From contig QANU01006283.1 of NCBI GenBank assembly GCA_003254905.1, positions 716,971-780,970 of the forward strand: a DNA stretch of 64,000 nt, read 5' to 3'. The position numbers were made by a program, and so were the translations under genes. This DNA is from Nissolia schottii (lineage: Eukaryota; Streptophyta; Magnoliopsida; Fabales; Fabaceae). This document shows positions 1-11,369 of this stretch, piece after piece. Positions within the stretch are counted from its first letter, which is position 1; every line of letters starts with the position of its first letter. The notes beneath the pieces are model-generated. The model did no database searches. It was not told the DNA's origin and was given only the letters and a program-made list of their open reading frames with translations.

Positions 1-12
1 AATATTCAAAAT

Positions 13-216
13 TTATGAATGACTAAAAAAATATTTATCTTTTATGTAAACAAAGATTTTTATCATTATATAATCGCATTTCTTACCTGCCAGGCATTCT
101 TTATTCTTGAGGTTATATTGTTCAATCAGACCACACCAACTGGTCTCAAACTCTTCTGTAGACACCACATCATAAAATTCTTTGACATGTTCTAACGAAT
201 CAAACAAACATTCCAT
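13..216 (-). pseudogene. FAR1/FRS (MULE-derived) protein fragment
   Basis: A short minus-strand reading frame resembles the stretch of FAR1/FHY3-related proteins just after the MULE-type transposase core: an acidic and aromatic segment, then F-E-x-S-W, then Y-N-L-K-N-x-E. In intact proteins this lies several hundred residues in. Here a stop sits immediately upstream of the first Met in the same frame and no other part of the protein is visible, so it is a relic or one terminal exon cut by the window edge. The family assignment is pattern recognition from a short segment and could be wrong. Confidence 0.35.
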
Positions 217-299
217 TCATAGTCACCGCATCTTTCGAGTTGATTGAAACATCTTGCATGTTATTTGTGCCCTGTTAAGAAATGATCATTACAATGTCA

Positions 300-735
300 A
301 ACAAACTTTAAACATATTCAAAACAAATTATTTAACTAGTCATAAACAAACTAGTGTACTATTATTATTTTGAGCAACAGTAAACAAAAATTGGCATGCG
401 AGCAAACAAATAGATAACCTATAATAATGAAAATTTCAAACTACCAGGTAATTGAGCAAAATTTTCAGTTAAACATATTGGGAACATTCATGACCAACTT
501 TTAAGATGGAGTAAGCAAACATATTCCAAACAAGTTATTGACTAGTCATAAATAAGCAGGTATACTGCTATTATTTTGAGCAAATTTTTGAGCAACAATA
601 AACAAAAATTGGCATTCGAGTAAACAAACATATACCATGTAATACACAAATTTTCACACTACCAATCAAATGAGCAAAATTTTTAGTTTAACATATTTGG
701 AAACATCCATGAACAAACTTTCAAAAAGGAATAAG
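300..735. repeat. Two tandem copies of a ~210 bp AT-rich unit
   Basis: Two consecutive diverged units share the same order of words: AACATATTC, then TTATT(T/G)A-CTAGTCATAAA, then ATTATTTTGAGCAA, then AAACAAAAATTGGCAT, then GAGCAAAATTTT, then a segment with CATGA-CAA. The first unit runs from about 305 and the second from about 513. No coding potential is visible. It is a local duplication of non-coding DNA. Confidence 0.7.
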
Positions 736-739
736 CAAA

Positions 740-2340
740 CATTGTGATAATTTTAAAAATTCATAATAAACGACTAAAAATCTTGCATGCCATCCAAACA
801 GAAATTCACATACATTCAGATAAACTTTTAAATTAACTCAAAACAACTAAACTCATAAATTCATTGAACCCATGAACCCATCACCGCAACAAGAATTCAA
901 CAAAACTACCAAATACCTCATCAATATCTTAATGTAATTCTTCATTTGGTATTGTAGATCTAGAAGACATGGATGAATGAAGAAGAAGATGATGCAGGTC
1001 GAGAAGATATGATGAAGAATGCAAATGACAAAATGGTGAGATCCAACTAAAAATGCGAGCTGCTCTATACGGAAGACGTGAGCTAATGGAATGAAAATGG
1101 GAGCTTGGTGGAAGACAATCACGGGCTGAGGTCTTCTCAGAATGTGGTGCGAGTAAGGACATGGGAGGGTGGAAAAACACGCATGGAAGTGTGTGAAATG
1201 TTAAGTCATGAAAATATGTATATATGTCGCAGTAGTATTGTGTAACCCCATTTGAGTGTACACGTAGTATTTTCTTAATATAAATAAATTATTTCATATT
1301 CTTTTTAATAAAATAAATTATCTTAAAATTGATTACTTTTAAGCTAAAATATCTAAACATAAATTTATTTTCACATAATTAATTATATAAAAAGCGATTA
1401 TTAAAATGTGTATATATGTATGTATGGTAGGTTGGTAATAATATTCTATTTTATGTATAATAATAAATGATATCTTTCAAAGAAATATTATACTCTTAAT
1501 AATAATTGTTTTTTAACATTTCCTTGCTAATGACATAATTTTTCTGTTGATAAATGCTGAATTACTAGTAGTGTCCTGCTTTCATGTACAAAAAGAAAAC
1601 GCTGCGTTCAATTAAGTGGCGCACTTAACCGTCTAACTTAAGATAATGCGAAGCAACGGAAGTGAGAATCTGTCATGAACATGGAGAGAAGTGGAGAAGC
1701 TGCCAAGGGGACATTTACAGTATTGTGAGTACTCAAATGGAAGCATTCTACATGAACAAATGTTTTTCCCTTGTAAAATTTCAACCAAAAAAAGCCAAAC
1801 TCAACATTCTTACCGTATTTATTCATGAACCAAAATTTACTCATGAACCAAGTCTGTAAGTACTTCTGGGAAGTAAATCTCAAGATACTTTATGCCTTTC
1901 TCTAATTGTATGTCCATAGATTTTAGGGTACTACTAACTACTATTTTCTACCTCAAAGGGTAGGTAATAATATGTCATCTAATGATATAAAATTAAACCA
2001 GAAATTGACCAGAGAAAAATTAGAAGTGTTTAAATATCCACCACAATACAACTTCGTTATATTTGCACCGAAAACAACACAACTTCATTATATAATTAAC
2101 CGTAAATAACCAAGTATTTGTAGTACCCTACTTTAACATAACTGAGGGTACCTACAATAACAACTGCGCAGGGATACATACGTACACATCTCCCTTTATA
2201 CAGGGACTGCATTTCCACTACTACTTGTGTCAGCCACAAGAGAAGCACGCCTAAATGCGCATATATGCCCTTCTTAATTATTACTACACATCAATACATG
2301 CATAAACTTGTATATTTACATAGCATAACTATACCTTATA
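740..2340. other. Intergenic AT-rich DNA, no gene seen
   Basis: Reading frames here are short, lack recognisable domains and overlap on both strands. A word at about 1254-1275 (GTGTACACGTAGTATTTT) resembles the ends of the MITE near 43.3 kb, so a diverged MITE end may be present. I see no RNA gene or clear promoter. Confidence 0.5.
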
Positions 2341-2433
2341 CATGCATCAAATTATTCAAAGCCCCACATAAAAGGCGGCAACATGCGTATATGCATGCGC
2401 GCGCGCGCGCACATATATAGTATAGCGAAAGAC

Positions 2434-3018
2434 CTAGGAGTCGTGTTGTCCTGGAAGCTTCTCCTTGATCTTGTCAAGTATCCCTTTCTTATCATGCTGC
2501 TGCTCTCCGGACGCTCCATACCCAGCGCCACCACCATGAGACTGATCATGCATGTGACCATGGTGCTGCTGACCAGTGGTGGCTGTGGTCGTTCCATACC
2601 CCGTGCCCATACCCCCGGTGGTGGTGCCGGTGGAATAACCGGCGCCGCCATCACCACCACCACCAATGGTTCCATATTCACTTCCACCACCAGTTCCGCC
2701 ACCCATACCTCCATAACCACCCATGCCAGTGCCAGTGCCAGTTCCACCGGTGGTACCATACCCAGTACCACCTGTACCCATGCCAGTGCCAGTGGTTCCG
2801 TACCCCGAGCCCATGTCTCCTACGGTTCCTTGCCCTCCGGTAGTGCCGCCATGCATACCGTGCTGCTGCCTGCCGGTTTCAGTGGTGGCTCCATACATAC
2901 CGCCGCCGGTGGCACCGCTTTGACGAACCGGGTTGCCGTACTCGTCGGTTTGCCTCACAGGGTTGCCGTACTCGTCGGTCTGGCGAGCTTGGTCACCGTA
3001 CTGATATTGCTGCGACAT
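2434..3018 (-). CDS. Y2K-type dehydrin (LEA group 2)
   Basis: A single-exon gene of 194 residues. Dehydrins are hydrophilic, intrinsically disordered proteins that protect membranes and proteins during desiccation, cold and seed maturation. Two Y-segments (T-D-E-Y-G-N-P) lie at about residues 14-30. A long Gly/Thr-rich middle with G-T-G-M-G and Y-G-T-T repeats follows. One K-segment (K-K-G-I-L-D-K-I-K-E-K-L-P-G) sits at the extreme C-terminus. There is no serine (S) segment, which fits the absence of an intron, since dehydrin introns usually lie in the S-segment. The start at 3016-3018 is chosen because M-S-Q-Q-Y leads straight into the Y-segments; an upstream in-frame Met would add about 78 residues that cover the promoter and TATA box. 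The opposite strand has a long open frame created by the Gly/Pro/Thr-rich codons. Confidence 0.95.
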   Translation of the reverse strand: MSQQYQYGDQARQTDEYGNPVRQTDEYGNPVRQSGATGGGMYGATTETGRQQHGMHGGTTGGQGTVGDMGSGYGTTGTGMGTGGTGYGTTGGTGTGTGMGGYGGMGGGTGGGSEYGTIGGGGDGGAGYSTGTTTGGMGTGYGTTTATTGQQHHGHMHDQSHGGGAGYGASGEQQHDKKGILDKIKEKLPGQHDS

Positions 3019-3132
3019 TGTTACAACACAAAGAAAAGGAACACACGAAAAAGTGGAAGGTGTTCTTTCTTGATACTGGTACTGTTGAGCTATGGATGTG
3101 GATGGTTTGAGGTGGCGGTGCATTGGGCTTCT

Positions 3133-3280
3133 TATATAGGGGGGGAAGGGTTCAGAGAGGAGCATTAAAAAATCTGGGTGAGAGTAGTGACCGAACGAGT
3201 CGGTGACAGTGTTGTGGAACTCGAAGCTATGACACGTGCTAAGCGGTTTCACGCGGGAGGTGCCACGTAGAGGACACGTG
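3133..3280 (-). promoter_or_regulatory. Dehydrin promoter: TATA box and G-box/ABRE cluster
   Basis: On the minus strand a TATATA box lies at 3133-3138, about 115 bases before the ATG. Further upstream are two palindromic G-boxes, CACGTG at 3233-3238 and 3275-3280, and a third ACGT core at 3263-3268. Paired ACGT elements close to the TATA box are the classic arrangement for abscisic-acid induction through bZIP (ABF/AREB) factors. Regulation by ABA or drought is therefore inferred from sequence plus family knowledge. Confidence 0.75.
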
Positions 3281-3361
3281 TTGCTGTTTGTGACCGAAAG
3301 CCTTTCTAGTCGCTTTCACTCGAGGTGGTGACGCGGCGGTCTATCAGGTAACGACAAAAGA

Positions 3362-3396
3362 TCTTTTCTTTTCTTTTCTTTTCTTTTCTTTTTTTT
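3362..3396. repeat. (TTTTC)n microsatellite
   Basis: About six TTTTC units are followed by a T run. A separate CAT/TTA trinucleotide tract lies at about 3637-3675. Both are simple sequence. Confidence 0.9.
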
Positions 3397-5692
3397 GTAT
3401 GAATTGAGGTGAAAGTTTGAAAGGTCCAAAGGGATAAGACTGGATTAAACTAGCTGGGTTCATCGAGGATGAACTCATTTCAATGGAGTTAGTTTGTTGT
3501 TGACTTTGGATTTGTGAGTCATTTGTAAGGGCACAAAGAGCACAGCAACAATGAGACACCTGTCTGGCTGTTGTAATAATTAGATAACCAGAATTGTCAT
3601 TATTTTCTCTCACTTGGTAAAGCTATCCTTTAATTATCATCATCATTATCATTATCATTATCATTATTATCATTTTTCTCAATGCCGACATGATACATTG
3701 CTGGTCCTTCTCAAGAGAAATAGTATTCCAACCACTTATCTATAGAATCGGTATAAACAGTAGATGAATAAAGCTACTATATATGTACATAATTATGAGA
3801 TATTTTATCTTTGACATCTCATCCTACTAAAATTAAAAATGATAGTGTTATTTTGACTTTAAATTTAGTGTAATCATTCAATTACTTCTCACAAATATAA
3901 TAGAATTCATACTTACGTCAATTAATATGAATGTGAGACCCATGATATTTGCAAGAGGGGTGACTATGAGTGTTTACATCAACCTTAGTGTCCAAGTAAT
4001 ATTTTCCAATTACAAATATTTTAATATTTTGTCTTTTAATTTATTTTTTTTTATGGTTCCTGAACAACTAGAGACTTTGGGGTGGGCTATGAAAAGAGTT
4101 TGGGTTATGGACCCATCAACCAAGCCATATGGGCTAACTTGAGTTGGGCTATCGTTAGCAAGAGGATATGACTTATGGACCAAAGTTGTAACTACCATGT
4201 ATATTACTCCTTACTCATAGACATGACCCACTCCACCAAAATGAAAATACACATAGCCGACAATACCCTGTTGTGCTCTCTAACCATTCATCAAATGGGC
4301 TTATGGTAGAGACATATGGCCTTGCCTAATCCTAACCCAAAAAGCTTGTAGTTTGCAGATTAGTTTTTTTTTTTTTTGGGATGCTATTTTTAAGAATAAT
4401 TTTTTTGAGAATGTGTTTTGAATGTGTTTGGTTGTAAACTAAAATCTCAGCAATATTTTTTAGCTAGAAATACAATACACTTTTTAAAAATACTCATGAC
4501 ACAAATGACTTTTGTCGTAGATGGTCTAACATTGGCCGTGATCAACAGTGATTCGACAATGGCTAAAGGTGGTCTAATGGTGCCTATCGCCACTTCTGTG
4601 ATTAACAAATATCGGAGCAAACAGGGCTTATACTTACTATGTACCAAACAAGACCTTATGAAAGTAAGATCACTCATGTTATGAAAAATATTGGAGCATT
4701 TAATTAACCGATAATATGGGAGCAAAACTTGTTTTGCTTCTTAATAAAACCAAAATTTGTGTTAATGATCGTAAATGATTTGTTTTGATTAATTTGATTT
4801 AATTATAATCTTGTAAATATTTGATTGATTGTAATTTATTTGTTGGCCGTTGGTTTTTTGCTGTTAGCTTATAAATAGGTCCCCATCTATTGTAAACATA
4901 CAATCAAACCACAGCTATTTATAAAGACTATATTTCATAATAGATAGGACCGGAGAGCATGAATCTTTGATCAAACATATTTCTAATGTATAGGATCCTC
5001 AATTAAGATGCAAGTACAGAGCATACTCTATGTTATGAATGCACACTATCTTCTCCTTCTCAAATTCTAAGGGAGCATGAGTTGATATAAAAGTTCAAGT
5101 TTTCGGGAAGAAGAAGAGATTTAGAAAGCCATGAGATTTAGTAAGGACAGATGATATTATTTCTTTTTCTGTTTTTCGATGATCTTACAAGGAAGGGAGA
5201 CCTCTATTTATAGGAGGTCAACCATACAAGACGACAAACTAAGAGGATAAGCTAGTAATCGTAACTTTTATCTTAAGCTATACACGTAACCTTAGTTGGA
5301 TAAGGTATGTCAGGATAAGGTTAAATGACGACACTTTTACAGACTTATCTGGTGAGTCAGACTTATTTTATTAAAGGTGAAGAGAATATATATATTATTT
5401 ACTCTCCCATTGTTATTGTTACTCCACATTCTGAATATACAGTCCTTCAAAATTTGGGAAGGACATTAATAGACAAACTATATATGATGTTGTGCATACG
5501 TATTTTATGTATATTTTTATTCCCCAAAGTAGCTGATTATAAGTTAGAAACGTAAGAATAAATACATATAAGGAAGACAAGGAGATGAACTCCATCAGAA
5601 CTCCATCACAAATCACAGCCCCAAGCTTTAATTATTAGAGGAGATACCTAATATGATGCTGAGCATTAGTGCATATTGCCTTTTATAATCTC
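3397..5692. other. Intergenic DNA, no gene recognised
   Basis: Only short unassignable frames are seen. On the minus strand at about 5200-5215 a TATAAATAGAGG-like box looks like an LTR or promoter core, but I could not find a partner repeat. There is no recognisable domain or RNA gene. Confidence 0.4.
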
Positions 5693-5705
5693 TAAAATTG
5701 ACATT

Positions 5706-5888
5706 TTTTTTAGGTTGCCTGCTCAGTATTTAAGGTTTAGCGTTGACTAATCTGAGTTGACCCGGGTTGCGCATCTGGCTATGACAGGTGAGTCTCACCG
5801 CGGGGATAACTGCTTACATAAGGTCTTAAATTTGGGACTTTGCTTAAGCGATATCAAACCACTTACTACTTGGGCCAACCCCGTTGGT
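5706..5888 (-). mobile_element. SINE retroposon with 13 bp target-site duplication
   Basis: The element reads on the minus strand. It begins GGTTGGCCCAAGT, which resembles a tRNA-type A box, continues with a degenerate B-box-like stretch, and ends in an A-rich tail (seen as T8 on the plus strand). It is flanked by the perfect direct repeat TAAAATTGACATT at 5693-5705 and 5889-5901, as expected for LINE-assisted insertion. SINEs encode no protein. A 5'-truncated relative lies near 25.45 kb. Confidence 0.8.
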
Positions 5889-6391
5889 TAAAATTGACAT
5901 TGACTAGGCTGAAGATATTTTCTTTGTTGCGTTCATTACCGTCCAATGAAATTAATGAATAAGGAAAATGGACTTTGCGTGTACAATAAACTCATCCACC
6001 ACTTTCAAAGATTAGGTGAGCCGTCCGTAAGCTCGCATTCAATAACTCCACTAATCACTTTTAAAATCTAAGTCGTTTTTCTAATCAACCCAAAGGACAA
6101 CGGCACTATATTGTTGAACTTCAAGTAAAATTTTAATTAATGAATTCTAAATGTGATTTAAACTGTTTTGTGTTAAGCAGGGTTTGAAAGTATGAGATGA
6201 AGAGATTATGGGTTCGTAAGTTTAATATGAGATTTGAGAAAGAAGTTACGAATAGAAGGAATACTACGGACTACGGAGAACAAATCTAAGGAAGGTGAAC
6301 GATCTCAGCCCCTTGGCCAAGCCCTATTGTGGATGATTCGCTCCTATTTAGTTCAAAGAACCGTGCTTTCGAGGACGCCCTTTCCTGGGTT

Positions 6392-6909
6392 TACGAGTGA
6401 ACATGTGTTCAATCCGACCCGCCGATCCGACCCAATCCAACCCGCTTGGGTCGGGTTGAGTCGGGTTGGCAGGTCGGATCTAATGGATCCGCCATATTAT
6501 ATGGGTCGAGGCTCGGGTCCCAACTTCTTAACTCGACCCGCCGACCTGCATATATATATATANNNNNNNNNNNNNNNNNNNNNNNTTAATTTTTAATTAT
6601 TAAAATATGGTTATTTTAAATTTAAAAAATATGTGTCTATTTTTTAAAAAAATAATAGCTTTTTTCTATTAAAAATGGATTTTTTTAAAAAGAAATTGAA
6701 TTAAAAAAAAATTAGTTTTTTTTTTAAAAAATGAGGGCGGGTCACCTGCTGACCCGCCTAACCCGACCCGGGCGGGTGGCGGGTCTGGCAGGTACTCGTA
6801 AAAAAAAAAATATCAATTTTATCTGATATAACCCACCCGCTGATAGACGGGTCGGATCGATGACATGGGTGGGTCCTACCCGACCCGACCCGACCCATGT
6901 TCACCCCTA
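6392..6909. mobile_element. hAT-type MITE, GGGTCGGGT-rich, with 8 bp TSD
   Basis: The terminal inverted repeats are TACGAGTGAACATG on the left and, as reverse complement of the right end, TAGGGGTGAACATG. The flanks are near-identical 8 bp duplications, CCTGGGTT (6384-6391) and CCTGGATT (6910-6917), the length produced by hAT transposases. Both subterminal regions are rich in CGACCCG/CGGGTCG, which can fold on themselves. The middle is AT-rich and includes an assembly gap of 23 Ns at 6563-6585, so the true internal length is unknown. No transposase is present. Confidence 0.8.
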
Positions 6910-6917
6910 CCTGGATT

Positions 6918-8053
6918 CTTGGGTTTTCCAGTGGTGGGGTGATTCTCTCTGTTTTCTTCCTTCCTTTTCTCTCTTTTCTGTAGTCATTGTATATCCTCTC
7001 CCTTGGATCCCCCTAACTCTGGGTCTGATAGAACCCCTGATAGGTTGGGCCAAACACGCTTGTTATGACCCTATCTCAATGGCCTAGAGCAAGTAGACCC
7101 TTGTAGGGACCTGTCTCTGTCCCTCCCCTTCTCTCTCTACACACACACAGATGGGCCTTTCCTTTTATTCCTAAGACAAACAAGACACTCTTTTGCCTAT
7201 CTTCATATCAGCTACTACTCATAGTCCAAAATGATATAGAGGATGGTTGCTTGCAACACGCTATGAGACAATATCGCACAAGATTAAGGATAAGTCTTCT
7301 AGGCTATGGCTGGAGCTAGGATGCAAAACAGGGCGTATTCAGAAGCAACACCTTTGCAGCATAAGAGTTGACCAAGGGACCTTGGGCAAGGCTCATTGAT
7401 ACCTCTAGAGCACAGGACTGGGATCTAAAGCCTCTGATCCAGTTCCTATCATAGTTCCCTTCTTGTCCTTCATGCAGTCCACTAAGGAGTTTCATAAGCA
7501 CCATCCTGTGTTCTTTCCTTGAGAGGTGCACCGAAGGACTAGTGTCATTGTTGTTGATTCCAATTTCAGGATCTCAATCCTGTGGTTACAAATCAATCTA
7601 CATCAAAATGTAAAAAAAAGTTCTACATAGATATTTTATTTATGTATTTTTGTGTCATTTAAGATGTATAATTCTTATAACAACTAGTATAATACTAGTA
7701 TATTACACAGTTATTTTGATATATGTGTTTTTATGTTTAATAATAATAAATTTAAGTAACAATTTTTTATTTGATAATGTATAACATTTTTATTAGACGA
7801 GACTTGGGAGTAATTTAAAATAAAATATATTAAAATATAGTTTTTTTTTTTACTTTTAAAAAAATTGAATGGTGATAATTTCAATGGTTAGAAAATCTAA
7901 ATTTTGAATTAGAAAATATTATGTCATAGGAATGCTAATATTTGAATTAGAAAAGATGAGATTAGTGGAGGTAAGGTAAGAGAGTTGAAATTTGTATTAA
8001 GAAAGATGAGATTAATGGTGGAGTAAGGTGAGTTTGTGGTATCAAGGTTTAGT
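6918..8053. other. Intergenic DNA, no gene recognised
   Basis: A minus-strand frame of 71 codons at 7316-7531 has no domain I can name. The rest is AT-rich with short frames. Confidence 0.4.
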
Positions 8054-8062
8054 GAAATAGGT

Positions 8063-8572
8063 TGAAGTAATGCTCGTTTTGGTCCTTGAAAGTATAAATC
8101 TGAGTCACTTTGATTCTTAAAATTTAAATTTAACTTTTTAATTCCTGAAATTGTAAAATGCAGGTTAAATTAGTCTCTCAGTTCATTATCATTATTGTAT
8201 TGCCATGTTTTAGCTGATTTTCAAATTAAATGAAAATATGATAACGTTTGAGGCTATGTGACACTATTAAAGGTTGAAAATGTGGTTGTGGTGACCTTTG
8301 GAGCTATAAATCTCAATTGCTATTATAACTTTATTTGTAACCGTAAATGCTCCCACGACCTCATTTGTAGTTTTAGGTGCTGCTACAACTCATTTGCAGT
8401 CCCATTTAATGTAACAAATAAAAAAAAATGACAATAAAATAATAATAATGAACTGTGAGATTAATTTTATTTATAACTTACAATTTCAAGGATTAAAAAG
8501 TTAAATTTTGAATTTCAAGAACCAAAGTAACTCGGACTTACACTTTCAAGGACCAAAAGCAAACATTACCCC
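8063..8572. mobile_element. Mutator-like MITE with long inverted termini and 9 bp TSD
   Basis: The two ends are inverted copies over roughly 140 bases. The shared words are TTTTGGTCCTTGAAAGT, TTTAACTTTTTAAT, TGAAATTGTAA and CAGTTCATTAT, in mirrored order. The flanks are GAAATAGGT (8054-8062) and GAAATAAGT (8573-8581), a 9 bp duplication with one mismatch, which is the Mutator/MULE hallmark. At 510 bp with no reading frame it is non-autonomous. Confidence 0.8.
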
Positions 8573-8781
8573 GAAATAAGTTTGGGCCGAAAATTTTCAT
8601 CTAAAAAGTGGTAAGAAGACCCTGGAAATTTAGTTAATATAGATTAGGTTAAAAGTCTCATATAATATTTGTTATACCAAAAAATAAGAAGGAAAATCGA
8701 AAGGCACAAGGACCCACTTTGTAAGGGTAGTTACATAAAAAAGAATGTGAAAGCATTTACAGTCTGAATGAGAGTTACAAC

Positions 8782-10510
8782 CATGGTTATCAAACTCGCA
8801 AGTTTAAGTAAACTCGTGGAGCCTCCGTAAACTCGGATCGTAAAATTGTACGAGTTTACCTATTATTAAAAAAATATTTTAAAAAATTATTATGCTACAA
8901 AAATATATTTAATAAAACTTGAAATTCATAAATATTTTTAACTTCATACAAAACACAAATAAATATGAAATATGTGAGTTCTAAGTTGAATTCATACATA
9001 ATACTCATTCCAAGTTCACAACAAAACACACTAAAAGAAAGAAAATATAAAGTACTAACATACAAAATAATTCAAATTTCAAACTTCAAACACAAAAGTT
9101 TCAAAATTCAAAACTAGAAGCTACACTATATGATCTTAACAACTTTGATGGTACTAGAAACTAGAAACTACTCCAAGTGAGCTCAACAAAGATGATGATG
9201 CATTACTGCTATTCAAAAATCAAGTATATTTGTACTCTAATGTCATTAAAATCACCAACAACTTCAACACAATTCTTGTTAAAGGTGGGTTTGGAGCAGT
9301 TTATCTTGGATATGTTAATGACACTGCAAATTCATGTGATCAACAATGAGTAATTTACAATTCCAAGTAGAGGTAATTTACACATATGACATATCACTTC
9401 ACACTAAGTTTTTGAGCTCAATCCACACTGATGATATGTTTCATGTGAGTCAGCTGGAAATTTTGATCAACATGGAAACTTGACTAGATAGAAAAAGAGG
9501 AAAATTACAACATAAGTAGATTGATAAGGATAAGATGTATTAACATAACTAGCTATACAAAACTACATGAAGAAAACAACTTACAATGATTAACATCTAG
9601 AGAAAGCAGCAATGGGACAATAAATTGATAAAATCACTGAAAAGGAAATAACCTTGCTCAATGGTAAATGGTTAAACATAATTGTGATTTTTATTTTGAT
9701 TCACAGCTCACAGGTTAAACTTCTAAGACATAGAAATTAATTAAACTTCACAGCTCCCTTATTAAACTTCACAGCTCCCTATTAAAATTAATTTTTTTCT
9801 TTGCACATAGAAATATCCCTATTGGAATATAAGACTAAGTTTTTTAGTCAAAAAAAATCAACACACATAGGAAATTATACCAATTGATTCTACAGGTAAA
9901 GACAGCAAAATCAATCAACAGTGGTGGCGGTGGAGTTTCATACCTGGCGGCTGGCGAGCACGACAAGGGCAACAGAAGCAGAATGGCACGAGTAGCAGAA
10001 CGATGACTAAAGCAGCTCCAAAAGAACGACGACCGAAGCAGCTCCAGCAGAATGGCACGAGCACGAGCACGAGCACAATCGAAGCAGCAGGCAAGTAAGA
10101 CATCGAATGGCAGTGAGAGAGATTGAAGGAAGGACGAAGTGAAGGAGAATGGAGAATGGCAACGCGTCGACGCAGGCACGCAGCAACAGCAACCAACCCT
10201 AAGCGGCTAAGCCCCTTTCAGAAGAACAAAACGACGCCGTTTTTGCAAAGCAAAACGGCGTCATTTTGAAAAGCAGAGGAAAAACACATCAGAAGCCCAA
10301 AACGGCGTCGTTTTGACAGTTTTGGCTGCAAATTCATGAACTCGTGAAATCGTGTATGAACTCGCGATTTTATGCGAGTTTGACCGATTTTATCCGAGTT
10401 TACCCGATTTTACCCAGAAACGAGTTTACACCCGAGTTAGCTCAATTTTACAACCTAAACTCTTAAAATCGTACGATTTTACGTGTTAAATCGCGATTTT
10501 AATAACTATG
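8782..10510. mobile_element. 1.73 kb hAT-like non-autonomous element inside the 5' LTR
   Basis: The termini are CATGGTTATCAAACTCGC on the left and, as reverse complement of the right end, CATAGTTATTAAAATCGC (15 of 18 identical). The flanks are GTTACAAC (8774-8781) and GTAACAAC (10511-10518), an 8 bp duplication with one mismatch, and the interrupted LTR sequence resumes immediately afterwards. Subterminal CGAGTTTA words are repeated many times at both ends. Around 10227-10315 it carries three copies of a 15-18 bp near-palindrome around ACGGCGTCGT. No transposase frame was recognised. Shorter relatives lie near 17.1 and 19.2 kb. Confidence 0.75.
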
Positions 10511-11369
10511 GTAACAACGACCCTATTTAAGGGGATCGAAACGAGTGATCCTAAGAAGCTAAGATCCAAACGAGGAAGAAGGGCGACCAAGAAAGAAATG
10601 ACTGGCGACCTCTTTTAGCCGCAGGTAAGATAAAAGAAAATAATTAACTATTTTATAAAGTGACTCACAAAGAAGCGACCCATTTGAAGACTTGGAAATT
10701 TCAAGATAAGGAAAGTTAAGATAATAACCTTATGGACGACAAATGGTCTAGCAACGAGAAGATAATTGTTGACGCTATGTTTTGAATTGAAAATTTAAAC
10801 ACATAGAAGTTAATTGAAGCCAAAAGAGAGGAAGTTAATAAAAGAGAAGTTGTGTAGCAATTCAAAGAAGCAGCACTCAACAACGTGAGACGAAGGCCAT
10901 GAAACTTAACTGCACTGTGGACATGTGGCAAACATGCGTCTAAGGCATTATTTCTGTAAATATGCACCATTAGCATAACATAATTTTCTAGAATACACAC
11001 TTGTAACTCCTTGCACACACCCACAAGTCACCGTGACACTAAAGTAAAAGAGGAAATAAAGTAATTTCCCATTTTTACTTGTTTTCTGCCTTTTAATTCC
11101 TAGGACTAGCGTTTAACTTCAATTCTTTATTTTATTTCCTTTGTGATTTAAATACTCTGTATTCACTTTTTTTTTTTAGCAATCAAAGTTGTTCTTTGTA
11201 TTTGCTTTAATTGAATACTTTGTATCCTTTTGTGTTCAAACCTAATAAAACTTATCATAAAATTCATCCCAACACAAAGCAAATGGCTTTGACATAAAAT
11301 AGCAAGGGAAGACTTTGATGCATCTAAAGTTCCTTTTTCTTTTCTCATTTTTGGCTAGCTTGGTGTCTA

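Noticed and set aside
2383..3168. Long plus-strand open frame opposite the dehydrin
   Set aside because: It is the complement of the Gly/Thr/Pro-rich dehydrin codons, has no domain, and spans the promoter and TATA box. It is a shadow.
5706..5888. tRNA gene suggested by A-box-like sequence
   Set aside because: No cloverleaf or clear anticodon arm; poly-A tail and 13 bp target duplication point to a SINE.
9844..10196. Three overlapping minus-strand frames of 60-110 codons
   Set aside because: They lie inside the non-autonomous hAT-like element, are low-complexity (LVLVLVLV), and lack any recognised domain.
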